DNA of 64,000 nucleotides from Pseudacidobacterium ailaaui (GTDB taxonomy: Bacteria; Acidobacteriota; Terriglobia; Terriglobales; Acidobacteriaceae). The stretch spans positions 1,085,001 through 1,149,000 of the forward strand of contig NZ_JIAL01000001.1 in assembly GCF_000688455.1 (NCBI RefSeq), given 5' to 3'. The translations under genes were made by a program, and so were the position numbers. Shown here piece by piece: positions 17,685 through 26,340 of the stretch. Under the pieces are notes generated by a model. It saw nothing but the letters and a program-made list of their open reading frames with translations, searched no databases and had not been told where the DNA came from. Position 1 is the stretch's first letter. Each line of letters opens with the position of its first letter.

Positions 17685-18728
17685 ATGCACCTGGAACTCG
17701 ATACGATCTCCTTACTCTCGGCCGAATGGAAGCTACCGCCACCAGACGTCATTTTTGGCGAGAGTGCCGTGATGAAAGCACTGCGGAGCAAGCTGGTGCG
17801 CATTGCTGAAACAAATATCCCCGTACTGATTCGTGGAGAGAGCGGAACTGGCAAAGAAGTAATCGCGCGTCTTTTACATATGATTTCTCCAGGGAAGCCA
17901 GGGGCCTTTGTAAAAATAAACTGCCCAGCAATTTCCGCCACACTGCTCGAAAGCGACTTCCCAGGCAATGTGCGTGGCACCTGGCCCGGTGTTCTTTCCA
18001 GTTCATCTGAAAACTCAGAAGATTCTCCACCCGGGACTTTGTTTCTCGATGAAATCGGAGATCTGGATACTGATTTACAAGCCAGATTGCTTGAACTACT
18101 CCAGGATGGGAGTGTTTGCCGTACCGGAGAAAGGGCGGAAAAGCAGTTCCCTACCCGTATTATCTCCGCATCGAACCACAACCTGGAAGAAGATGTTGTC
18201 GCCGGAACATTTCGCGAGGACCTTCTGTACCGGTTGGATGGCGTCACAATCTCACTACCACCTCTACGCGAGCGTAAAGAAGATATTCCGCGGATGATCG
18301 ATTTTCTTATGGCGCATCATGGCGAGGCACTCAATTGTGCAGCCCGACCTCTGTCATCTTCTGCAATGCAGGCAATGATGGACTACCCCTGGTATGGAAA
18401 CATTCGCGAGCTAGAAAATGTGGTCCGCAGGTACATCATCTTCGGACAGGAAGATGCCATTCTGGATGATCTGACCCGGGGAAATGCTCCGTTCTTTGCC
18501 GCAGCTCCATCTTTTGATGCTGACTTTTCGCTAAAGCGGATTACCCGGCAGACCGTACAGGAATTAGAGCGAAAACTTATCCTTCAAGTATTGGCAGCTA
18601 ATAACTGGAACCGCAAAAAAGCTGCACGCATACTCAAAATCAGTTATCGATCACTCATGTATAAAATCCGAGAAATGAACGTTCCGCCTTTGCGTGCAAG
18701 AGATACACAGCAGGCAGATCCTGCATAA
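17685..18728 (+). CDS. Sigma-54 activator-like AAA+ protein lacking both receiver domain and GAFTGA
   Basis: A 347-residue protein with an AAA+ domain from about residue 20 to 260 and a Fis-type HTH (NNWNRKKAARILKISYRSLMYKIREMN). Walker A (GESGTGKE), Walker B (FLDEIGDL) and the arginine finger (FREDLLYRLDG) are intact. The sigma-54 contact loop, normally GAFTGA, reads GTWPGV (98-103, bases 17976-17993) in a region of otherwise normal length. It has no sensor domain. It may bind DNA and hydrolyse ATP yet fail to contact sigma-54, for instance as a modulator that co-assembles with the neighbouring response regulator; that is speculation. The start is the first ATG after an in-frame stop; no good Shine-Dalgarno. 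Confidence 0.85.
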   Translation: MHLELDTISLLSAEWKLPPPDVIFGESAVMKALRSKLVRIAETNIPVLIRGESGTGKEVIARLLHMISPGKPGAFVKINCPAISATLLESDFPGNVRGTWPGVLSSSSENSEDSPPGTLFLDEIGDLDTDLQARLLELLQDGSVCRTGERAEKQFPTRIISASNHNLEEDVVAGTFREDLLYRLDGVTISLPPLRERKEDIPRMIDFLMAHHGEALNCAARPLSSSAMQAMMDYPWYGNIRELENVVRRYIIFGQEDAILDDLTRGNAPFFAAAPSFDADFSLKRITRQTVQELERKLILQVLAANNWNRKKAARILKISYRSLMYKIREMNVPPLRARDTQQADPA

Positions 18729-18760
18729 ATTTACGCCTTCTTCTTTTCGAAAGGGATTTG

Positions 18761-21700
18761 CTATCGCACAATCAATGTGACAGGCACACTTTTCGTCAGA
18801 CCATCCAGCGTCGCATGGATCTGGACTGTGTAAGTGCCGGCCTGCAACCCTGCTGGCGCTGTAAAGCTTCCGGGCTGAATACCACAGGCCAGGGATGCTA
18901 ACAATATCCCAGAGACCAGGCAAAATAACATGGTGCGCATAAGATAGCGGCGCCGTTTCAACCCTGTGAGAAATGGGAGAAAGACTGCCAGACTGAATGC
19001 GGTCGTCTCAAAAGATCTTGCAGTCGATTGAGGACCAATACTCACAACCGCATTAAAGGTTTGCCCATTCGCGGAGGCCGCCGCACTCCCTAGCTGCTGC
19101 ACAGTACAAATTGTATTTTTCGGAAGGCCAGAGCAAGTAAAACTCGGCTTATCATTCGATGCGCCTACAAACGTAAATTGCAATTGATAATTTGCAGCCT
19201 GACCGCTGGTCAAGATTTGCGAAGATTGGCCAATGACGGCAAGCAGAAAATCAACCCCTGTGCCTTGAAGCGGTACGACCAAAGATGAGGCTAGATTAGT
19301 GCCGGATACGGTCAGCATTCCGGTACGGCTTCCTGTTTGTGTTGGAGTAAAAGTAATACCCAGGATGCAGGAGCTGCTCACTGCCAGTGAGCTTCCTGCG
19401 GGGCATGTATTGCTGGCAACCGCAAAATCGCCACTTATCGTAAAACTCAGCGCCGTAACTGGGGCGCCTCCGTTGTTGACCAGGGTAATCTGTTGGGGGC
19501 TACTGGTTGTATTAATTCCTTGTCCGCCAAAACCTGAGAGAGTTGAACTCAGCGAAAGGAGTGGCGGAGAAAGCCCTGTGCCGGAAAGCCTGACTTCCTG
19601 GGCACCAAAGACTGTACTTACCTGAAGCACTCCCTCTTCTACACCACTATGTGTCGGAACAAAAGTTACCGACACCGGACAGGACGTATGGCCTGCAAGT
19701 TGTGGAGCGCAACCATTGTCCATGGTGAAATCTCCGGAGAGGCTAACGGTCACCTGCTCCAGTGACGCATCACCATTATTAGTCAACGTCAATACCTGGG
19801 ACGTGCTCTTATTTCCAACGATTACAGGAGAGGGAAAGGTCAGCATGGATGCCGAGAGATCTGCCGTTGCCTGCGTCAAACCATTTCCAGAAAGCGCTAC
19901 CAGATGGCTACCTTCCGCATCCTGGATGCTTAATGTTCCTGTCCGCGTTCCGGAGAGTTTCGGAGCAAAAGCAACTGCGACCGTACAACTGGCGCTCGGC
20001 GCTACGGACGTTCCGCAGGTGTTCCCGCTAATTGTGAAATCACCGCTGACAGTGGACGATTGCAATGTTGCACTGCTATTTCCTACATTCGCGACGGTGA
20101 CAGTCTGTGTAGGTGTTGTGTTGCCGATAACTGTAGCGGGGAAGTTGACTGCGCTTGGTTGCAATTGAAGTTTTGCTTGCGTCTGAGATTGTTGCGTGGT
20201 GGATGCTTCTATCCAGCAACCCAGAATTGCGGCTCCCGTGTCAGGGCCGATTGTACTGGTCAGCGTCGTTGAGGCCTGCGTTCCGGATGGGACCTCACCC
20301 CACATCGTCACCAGGTTTTTACCTGGATAATTCGCACTTTGTGGATTATGGAAGTTTGTAACATCGAGCAGCGTGAAGTTATTTGTAACCGAGAAGTCTG
20401 ATATCGGAGGCGTGGGCACTTGATTTACACCAGCGGCACCAATGCAGACGTCTTTGGTCCCTGTAGTGGCGGAAGTGGGACCAAGTGTCCAGGACGTGTT
20501 GTAGTAAAGGGGATCGGCAGCATAGGTATCTGTTGCGGTTACCGGACCGATATCATAAACATAGAGATTCCATGCACCCCAGAATTGTGGCGGCACCAAT
20601 GTAATGATGTCTCCCGCATTCAGGGGATTTTTGAGCACCGAGGACCAGGCCCAGATTGTGTCTGCTGTGCCTTCGTCCTGCTGTGTTGTCAGGTAAGTAT
20701 AGGTATTGCCTTCTGTGTCTGACACAGCATTGGTGGCAATGGTTGTTGTGCTGGGGAACGAGACGAAGACCACCACGCCGTGTCCGGCAGGTACAGTTAC
20801 TCCGCTGGGCAGAGTACAGGTGGCCGGCGAAGCTGCTCCACCGTTGACCTCAGCCTGGGTAAGACAAATGCGATAGACGCGAGCATTGCCACCGCCGCCT
20901 CCAATGGTTCCTCCGCCCTGGGTTGTGATTGGGCCTACGCTTGTGGCTGGCTCGGTAGCAGCGTACTGCCTCACGAGTACATTTTCAAATTCGGCGGTGG
21001 AACCAGTTTCGCCATACAGCGCGATTCCGCCTGAAGGTAATGCATTGGAACTATCTGTTACGGAAACAACCGGGACATTATTCGCAAGGATGTCGATCAC
21101 GTTTCCGTGTACTTTTGCGGTGAGACGGTTCCACGTGTTTGCAGTGATCGTTCCCGCATTGCCGCCACCCAGGGTCGCTGTAGCATTTCCCCCTGAATTG
21201 TTTACCCAGCTATAGGCATACAGATTTGTACCGCCATTCAGGTCATCATAGAGATTGATTGAGTACAGATTCGAGCCATTGGTGGCGCGAACACCGAGTC
21301 CCCAGACGCGCCCTGCGGTCTGCTTGCCAAAAACGTCCGCAACATAATTCGTTCCGGAATACGTCGAGTAAAGAATTTGCCGGTTCGTAGTAATTCCCTG
21401 GGCTACGGAGGACATTACGCCATTTTCATTTGTATCGGAAACAACGGACCATGTTCCGCCGGAAGCAGTCCAGTTGCTCGAATTGATATTGCCTTCACTG
21501 AAATCATCAAAGAAGAGAAAGGTTGCAGGGCCATTAGATGCCGTGGTTGCCGAGGGATTGCCATAGTACATGAAAATGGTTGTCCCTGTAGTGGGGATTG
21601 AAGGCACATTGACCCAGAGGACCGCACTCGTACTATTCCAGCTCTCAATCCAGAACGGGATTGCCGTCAGCCCGTCCGATGCCGTAAAGCGGATGTCCGC

Positions 21701-24700
21701 ACCGTTCGCTGCTGCCTTCGTAAAGTCAAAGTTCGAACCAAGCTGCACCTTTACCTGGAAGTTGGAGAGCGTCGATCCGTTCGAGTTCGTGATTGTCACG
21801 GCACTGCGATATTGCCAGGAAGGCGAGAACCAGTTCCCTGAGGCCGGAGCAATCGTAAGGCTGGCCGTACTTGACGACCCCAGACTGGAAGCTATGATAT
21901 TGGCTGTCGTATTGGCAGAGACCGTTGTTGTCGTTACCGTAAAGGTTGCGCTTGTGGCCCCGGCTGCAATCGCCACAGTTGCAGGAACAGATGCAGCACT
22001 GTTGTCACTCGACAGATTCACTACTGTACCACCGCTGGGTGCTGCCCCATTGAGCGTCACCGTTCCCTGCGTGGTATTTCCACCAAAAATATTATTCTGG
22101 CTCAAGGAAAGCGACGCCAGCACGGGCAGCACTGTAATAGATGCTGTCTGGGTACTGCCCATGTAAGAAGCTGTGATCGTAGCAAGAACGCTCACAGCCG
22201 TGGGTCCGCCGCTGATTGTAAAGTTAGCTGAAGACGCACCTGCCGGGACCGTAACCGCAGCAGGCACACTTGCTGCGGCGTTATTACTGCTTAGAGAAAC
22301 GGTTGCTCCTGTTGATGGAGCCGGACTGCCAAGAGTTATCGTCCCTTGGGTTGTTGCGCCGGCAAGGATCGACGATGGAGCGATGACAAACGATGACAGC
22401 GGAGGCTGGATGGTCAGGGTCGAACTGACGCTTGCTCCCGAATAACTGGCAGTTATCTGTGCCGCAGTGGTTGTGTTCACCGCGCTTGTGTTAATCGGAA
22501 AGACACCTGAGGTTTGTCCGGCTGGAATCATGATGCTTGCCGGAACTGACGCAACGGAATTGCCGCTCGAAAGAGTTATCGTCGCGCCGCCTGAGGGCGC
22601 AGGTGCGTAGAGCGTAACAGTCCCCTGGGAAGGACTTCCTCCCTGCACGGTAGAGGGCGAAATCGACACGGATGAGAGATATGGATTGATGGAGAGTGTT
22701 GCCGTCTGACCGGAGCTTCCATAGGTTGCGGAAATGGTTGCAGAAGTTGTCGTGGCAACAGACGTAGTCGTTATCTGAAACGATGCAGAGGTTGCGCCAG
22801 CAGGCACCGTTACGCTGGCAGGCACCGATGCAGAAGAAGAAGTACTGGATAGAGAAACAACTGCTCCGCCTGCAGGCGCGGCAATCGCCAGAGTGACTGT
22901 TCCCTGCGAGGTTGCACCACCCAGCACAGAAGATGGAGAAACGGTCAGAGAGGAAATTCCCGCCTGAGTAGCTTGCCCAACAGACGCAGTTGGATCCACG
23001 ACCGCATATTTTCTTACCAGCAGATTGTCCCACTCCGCATTCGAACCAGCTTCGGCATAAAGGGCCACGCCACCAGTGGCCAGAGTAGAACTTGAACCCT
23101 GCGCACTTTGGCCGTTTGTGTCTACTTCAATTGTTCCCTGATGGACCTTGGTAACTATCTTGTACCAGGTATTCGGCTGGATATTGCCTGCCTGTAGCTG
23201 CAGCACCTGCATGTTGGCAATATCGCTGGTGTTGTTAAACCATCCATACGAATAGAGGTTGTAGCCGCCATTCATATCTCCATAGAGATTGACGGAATAC
23301 AAGTTGGACCAGGCCGTCGCATGGACCCCCACTCCCCATACATCTCCCAGAATTTCCCTGCCGCTGGCCTGCACGACATAATCACCTGCGGAATAATTCG
23401 ATGTGACCAGGACCTGCCTGGATGAGGTTTGCGCCTGCGCTACATGTCCCTGTGTTCCATCCGGCTGCGTGGCAGGAACAATTGCCCAGACGCCACCCCC
23501 GCTGACCTTCCATTTGGAAGGGTTAAAGGTTCCGAAGGCCTGCGGTCCGGCAGAAAGACTTGCAGTGCGCAATTGCAGTGTCCAAACGCCATTTGTCTGC
23601 TGGCAGTTGTAGTTATAAAGTGTGCTTCCGAAAGCCTGCTGGAACATGCAGGCCCCACCATTGGCCAGGACGGGATTTCCGGGAACGAGTGTAAATCCGG
23701 ACTTCGGGGAGCTACTTGAATAAACATTCGTGACCCACTGCTGCGTGGGATCTGTCCCCTCAGTGGAAAGATAATATTTTCCGTTGTAGTAGAACATGCT
23801 GGGAGCAGCCATCTTCGCCTTTGAGCTCAGCACAGTCGAGGTTGCAGCCGTGTCCAGCGCTGTAATCGAAGACGCGCTCCTTACATAAATGTTGAAGTTG
23901 GATGAATCGTCGCCATGATAGTAGTACAAATACCAAAGATTGTCGTTCGGATTAAAAAACAGATTCGGATTCTGGTTTCTTAAACCAGATTGCGCCTTCA
24001 CAATGGGCTTCACATCGGTGAAATGGAGTCCATCGGTGCTGGTAGCAAGCTCGATATAACTGCTGCTGGTGCAGAAGTTCTTTTCATACAGCATGTAGTA
24101 GACACCGTTGACCAGCTGCACGGTCGGCCAGCGGCCGCCGCTGATAAGCGGGTTACCGGTGTACTTTGTCCAGTGGGTAAGGTCATTACTGTAAGCAATA
24201 CCAATTCCGTCGCATTGGTAAGTGCCATAGTAACCCGAATAAGTGTAGCCATTTTGGTTTGCCTGTACCACGCTCAGGGTGTGCGGAGGATTGGCCTCCC
24301 AGGTTTGGTCCTGCACCATAACAGTAGTGGGACTGCTCTGGGCAAAATATCCCGTCTGCGTGCCATAAGGAGTTTCAAAATCATCAAAGAACTCAAACAC
24401 ATTGTTGCCGTTAGAGGCCGTGGCTGCATTAGGGTTCCCGTAATAGATAAAAAGAGTGGTACCTGTGGTTGGAAGATTCGGCACCTTGACCCAGATGCTG
24501 GCCTTCGAGGAAGCCGCATTCCAACTCTCAATCCAGAATGGAAGCTGCGTCACGCCATCGCTTGCAGTCACTCGAAGATCAGAGCCGTCGCTTTTCGCCG
24601 CTGAAAAATTCGTCTCGCTGCCCAGGTTGATGTTGACCTGAAATTGTGAAAGTACGTTCCCGCTGGAGTTATTGATGGTGACTGGGTTACGGTACAACCA

Positions 24701-24790
24701 GGCAGGATCCATCCAGGCTGCGTTCTGGGCGTGCGCCGGGCGCAGAACGACGATACAAAGTGCGATTGCGAATATCAGGTTTCTCTTCAT
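18761..24790 (-). CDS. Giant secreted modular protein (DUF2341, GH43-like, Ig-like and choice-of-anchor-D repeats)
   Basis: A 2009-residue protein. Signal peptide 1-22; DUF2341 about 24-145; a five-bladed-propeller glycosidase-like region (GH43/32 style) about 165-405; a LamG-like domain 415-603; four Ig-like repeats of about 92 residues (605-983; each with xxGTVTLxxPAPSGG and SVPAxVxVPAGATS); a second DUF2341 plus LamG-like pair 984-1290; a Gly-rich linker and cell-surface domain to 1540; three choice-of-anchor-D/HYDIN-type domains (1545-1843). The C-terminus has a hydrophobic helix, KRRR, a second helix ending LASLACG, then a last beta domain. Probably a surface adhesin or polysaccharide-binding protein of the EPS matrix. 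The catalytic state of the propeller is not clear. A sigma-54-like promoter lies 54-68 bases upstream. Confidence 0.85.
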   Translation of the reverse strand: MKRNLIFAIALCIVVLRPAHAQNAAWMDPAWLYRNPVTINNSSGNVLSQFQVNINLGSETNFSAAKSDGSDLRVTASDGVTQLPFWIESWNAASSKASIWVKVPNLPTTGTTLFIYYGNPNAATASNGNNVFEFFDDFETPYGTQTGYFAQSSPTTVMVQDQTWEANPPHTLSVVQANQNGYTYSGYYGTYQCDGIGIAYSNDLTHWTKYTGNPLISGGRWPTVQLVNGVYYMLYEKNFCTSSSYIELATSTDGLHFTDVKPIVKAQSGLRNQNPNLFFNPNDNLWYLYYYHGDDSSNFNIYVRSASSITALDTAATSTVLSSKAKMAAPSMFYYNGKYYLSTEGTDPTQQWVTNVYSSSSPKSGFTLVPGNPVLANGGACMFQQAFGSTLYNYNCQQTNGVWTLQLRTASLSAGPQAFGTFNPSKWKVSGGGVWAIVPATQPDGTQGHVAQAQTSSRQVLVTSNYSAGDYVVQASGREILGDVWGVGVHATAWSNLYSVNLYGDMNGGYNLYSYGWFNNTSDIANMQVLQLQAGNIQPNTWYKIVTKVHQGTIEVDTNGQSAQGSSSTLATGGVALYAEAGSNAEWDNLLVRKYAVVDPTASVGQATQAGISSLTVSPSSVLGGATSQGTVTLAIAAPAGGAVVSLSSTSSSASVPASVTVPAGATSASFQITTTSVATTTSATISATYGSSGQTATLSINPYLSSVSISPSTVQGGSPSQGTVTLYAPAPSGGATITLSSGNSVASVPASIMIPAGQTSGVFPINTSAVNTTTAAQITASYSGASVSSTLTIQPPLSSFVIAPSSILAGATTQGTITLGSPAPSTGATVSLSSNNAAASVPAAVTVPAGASSANFTISGGPTAVSVLATITASYMGSTQTASITVLPVLASLSLSQNNIFGGNTTQGTVTLNGAAPSGGTVVNLSSDNSAASVPATVAIAAGATSATFTVTTTTVSANTTANIIASSLGSSSTASLTIAPASGNWFSPSWQYRSAVTITNSNGSTLSNFQVKVQLGSNFDFTKAAANGADIRFTASDGLTAIPFWIESWNSTSAVLWVNVPSIPTTGTTIFMYYGNPSATTASNGPATFLFFDDFSEGNINSSNWTASGGTWSVVSDTNENGVMSSVAQGITTNRQILYSTYSGTNYVADVFGKQTAGRVWGLGVRATNGSNLYSINLYDDLNGGTNLYAYSWVNNSGGNATATLGGGNAGTITANTWNRLTAKVHGNVIDILANNVPVVSVTDSSNALPSGGIALYGETGSTAEFENVLVRQYAATEPATSVGPITTQGGGTIGGGGGNARVYRICLTQAEVNGGAASPATCTLPSGVTVPAGHGVVVFVSFPSTTTIATNAVSDTEGNTYTYLTTQQDEGTADTIWAWSSVLKNPLNAGDIITLVPPQFWGAWNLYVYDIGPVTATDTYAADPLYYNTSWTLGPTSATTGTKDVCIGAAGVNQVPTPPISDFSVTNNFTLLDVTNFHNPQSANYPGKNLVTMWGEVPSGTQASTTLTSTIGPDTGAAILGCWIEASTTQQSQTQAKLQLQPSAVNFPATVIGNTTPTQTVTVANVGNSSATLQSSTVSGDFTISGNTCGTSVAPSASCTVAVAFAPKLSGTRTGTLSIQDAEGSHLVALSGNGLTQATADLSASMLTFPSPVIVGNKSTSQVLTLTNNGDASLEQVTVSLSGDFTMDNGCAPQLAGHTSCPVSVTFVPTHSGVEEGVLQVSTVFGAQEVRLSGTGLSPPLLSLSSTLSGFGGQGINTTSSPQQITLVNNGGAPVTALSFTISGDFAVASNTCPAGSSLAVSSSCILGITFTPTQTGSRTGMLTVSGTNLASSLVVPLQGTGVDFLLAVIGQSSQILTSGQAANYQLQFTFVGASNDKPSFTCSGLPKNTICTVQQLGSAAASANGQTFNAVVSIGPQSTARSFETTAFSLAVFLPFLTGLKRRRYLMRTMLFCLVSGILLASLACGIQPGSFTAPAGLQAGTYTVQIHATLDGLTKSVPVTLIVR
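21840..22970 (-). repeat. Four tandem Ig-like repeats coded within the giant protein
   Basis: Four copies of about 92 codons each (about residues 605-983). Every copy has an opening SxSxxxxxGGxxxQGTVTL segment, a central SVPAxVxVPAGATSxxF segment and a closing TASxxGxxxTAxLTI segment. The copies differ enough to exclude a very recent duplication. Confidence 0.8.
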
Positions 24791-24843
24791 TCTTTTTTCC
24801 AGTCAGAAACAGACAACTGGCCCCATCCTGCAGGGACAAGCTT

Positions 24844-24858
24844 GCATGTGAAATGCCA
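24844..24858 (-). promoter_or_regulatory. Candidate sigma-54 promoter of the giant secreted protein
   Basis: The minus strand reads TGGCAT-TTCAC-ATGC with exact GG/GC spacing. The predicted start near 24832 gives a 42-base leader to the ATG at 24790. Confidence 0.6.
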
Positions 24859-24909
24859 TTTGCTCCCCGGCCCCAAAGTGGCTTAAGACATCTGCACAGC
24901 AAGTCTTGA

Positions 24910-24927
24910 TGCGCAAGACTTTTCACA
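24910..24927. promoter_or_regulatory. Candidate enhancer (activator) site, copy 1
   Basis: TGCGCAAGACTTTTCACA, an imperfect inverted repeat (TGYGCAA-N4-TTKCACA). Its centre is 86.5 bases upstream of the predicted start for the giant gene. It matches the site at 29073-29090 in 16 of 18 bases, and in 20 of 23 when the five flanking bases CTTNA are included. Confidence 0.55.
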
Positions 24928-24957
24928 TCCGTGGAACAGGTGTCTGTTTTGGTGGAT

Positions 24958-26340
24958 CTAGATCGCGCTTGTCTCGGCAGGGACAATGGAAGAAGACATC
25001 TGTTTCCGCTCTGCGGATTTCGCGCGCGCAATCAAGAGCCATGCAAACGCTATGGTCCAAGTGGCATGTGCCAAGTAGGCCAGGAGCCTTGCAAGCCCAA
25101 GTCCGAAGGCCCCACGATGGACAAGCAGCAGGGTGCTCGCAATAAACACTGCAGCCCAGCCGGCATTCATGACCATGCCCGTCCACATGCGCCCGGATGC
25201 CGCGATGACATCTCCAACCGGAATGAGCACAGCAAAAATGGCGGCGGTAAACAGGACCGCAACAAGCGTGGACCAACCATGTGCATACGCCGGTCCGTAA
25301 AGTCGCATGATCCATGGACTCAGGGCCGAGCCCAGGAATGCCGCAGGCAGCACAATCACCGCATTCAGACGCAGCATAAAGAGCAAAACTTTTCCCGAAG
25401 AATGGCTGTCTTTGTTTCCCATGCGCTCAGAGAGCAGCGGCAATAATCCACTGCCAAGGACAGTCGGCAGAAAAAGCAAAGCACCGTACCACTGGTTCGC
25501 AGCGTTATAGATGCCCATTTGCGCATAACCTTTGGGCTGGTTTACCAGCATCGCAGCACAGATCCAGTTCACTGGTGCAACCATGACACCCGATAAAAGC
25601 GCCGGAACGCTGTACTTCCATAGAACATGGAGCTCCTGTGTCCAACCCTGCAGGCGAAGCGGAACACCGCTCTTGCGCGACTCCTCAAGCAAAGCAAGAC
25701 GACGGAGAAACCAGTCTGCACCGCGGCTGGCCACCATACCCCAAAGTACGCCGTTCAGCCCATCGGCCCAATAGCCAATCAGGCTGAACGGAAGGTTTAA
25801 AAGACCTACAATCGCCTGTATCTTTGCGGTTGTGCGAAACGCCTCAAACCCGTAAAGAGCGCCCTGTTGGGCTCCATTGATGGCGGCCAGCAGCAGAATC
25901 AAAGAACCGATGCGCAGCGATCCTGTGAGCTGTGGAGCGTTCAGCGTATGGGCTGCCAGATACGGCGCGGCCACATAGAGCACGATGGCCGTAATGGTCG
26001 CGGTAAATCCCGCAGTTACAGTGGAGAGCGCCAATATCCGCCCTGCACGTTCTGGGTCTGTGGCCCGCAGTTCGGCCACATGTTTTGTCGCGGTCAGCCC
26101 CAGTCCGAACCCCGCAAATACAATAAAAAGATCCACGCTGTTGTTGATGACGCCAAGCTCGCCATAGTGCGACGGCCCCATCCACCGGGCAAGAATTACA
26201 GAAACCGGAATCGCAAGGACACGTGAGGCAACGGTACCGAGGAGCGTCCAGAACGCGCCATGCGCAAGACGCCGCCCCAGAGGATTATGACTCATCCATT
26301 GCTGAACCGGTCGGGAAACGAAGTAAAGGAGCTGTTTCAT
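24958..26340 (-). CDS. Oligosaccharide flippase (Wzx-like, MOP superfamily)
   Basis: A 460-residue polytopic membrane protein with about twelve to fourteen hydrophobic segments. The N-terminus (GRRLAHGAFWTLLGTVASR, then ARWMGPSHYGELGVINNSVD) is typical of polysaccharide flippases. It should move lipid-linked repeat units across the inner membrane for polymerisation. Its start overlaps the glycosyltransferase gene by four bases (26337-26340), so the order of transcription is wecB, GT4, flippase. Confidence 0.88.
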   Translation of the reverse strand: MKQLLYFVSRPVQQWMSHNPLGRRLAHGAFWTLLGTVASRVLAIPVSVILARWMGPSHYGELGVINNSVDLFIVFAGFGLGLTATKHVAELRATDPERAGRILALSTVTAGFTATITAIVLYVAAPYLAAHTLNAPQLTGSLRIGSLILLLAAINGAQQGALYGFEAFRTTAKIQAIVGLLNLPFSLIGYWADGLNGVLWGMVASRGADWFLRRLALLEESRKSGVPLRLQGWTQELHVLWKYSVPALLSGVMVAPVNWICAAMLVNQPKGYAQMGIYNAANQWYGALLFLPTVLGSGLLPLLSERMGNKDSHSSGKVLLFMLRLNAVIVLPAAFLGSALSPWIMRLYGPAYAHGWSTLVAVLFTAAIFAVLIPVGDVIAASGRMWTGMVMNAGWAAVFIASTLLLVHRGAFGLGLARLLAYLAHATWTIAFAWLLIARAKSAERKQMSSSIVPAETSAI

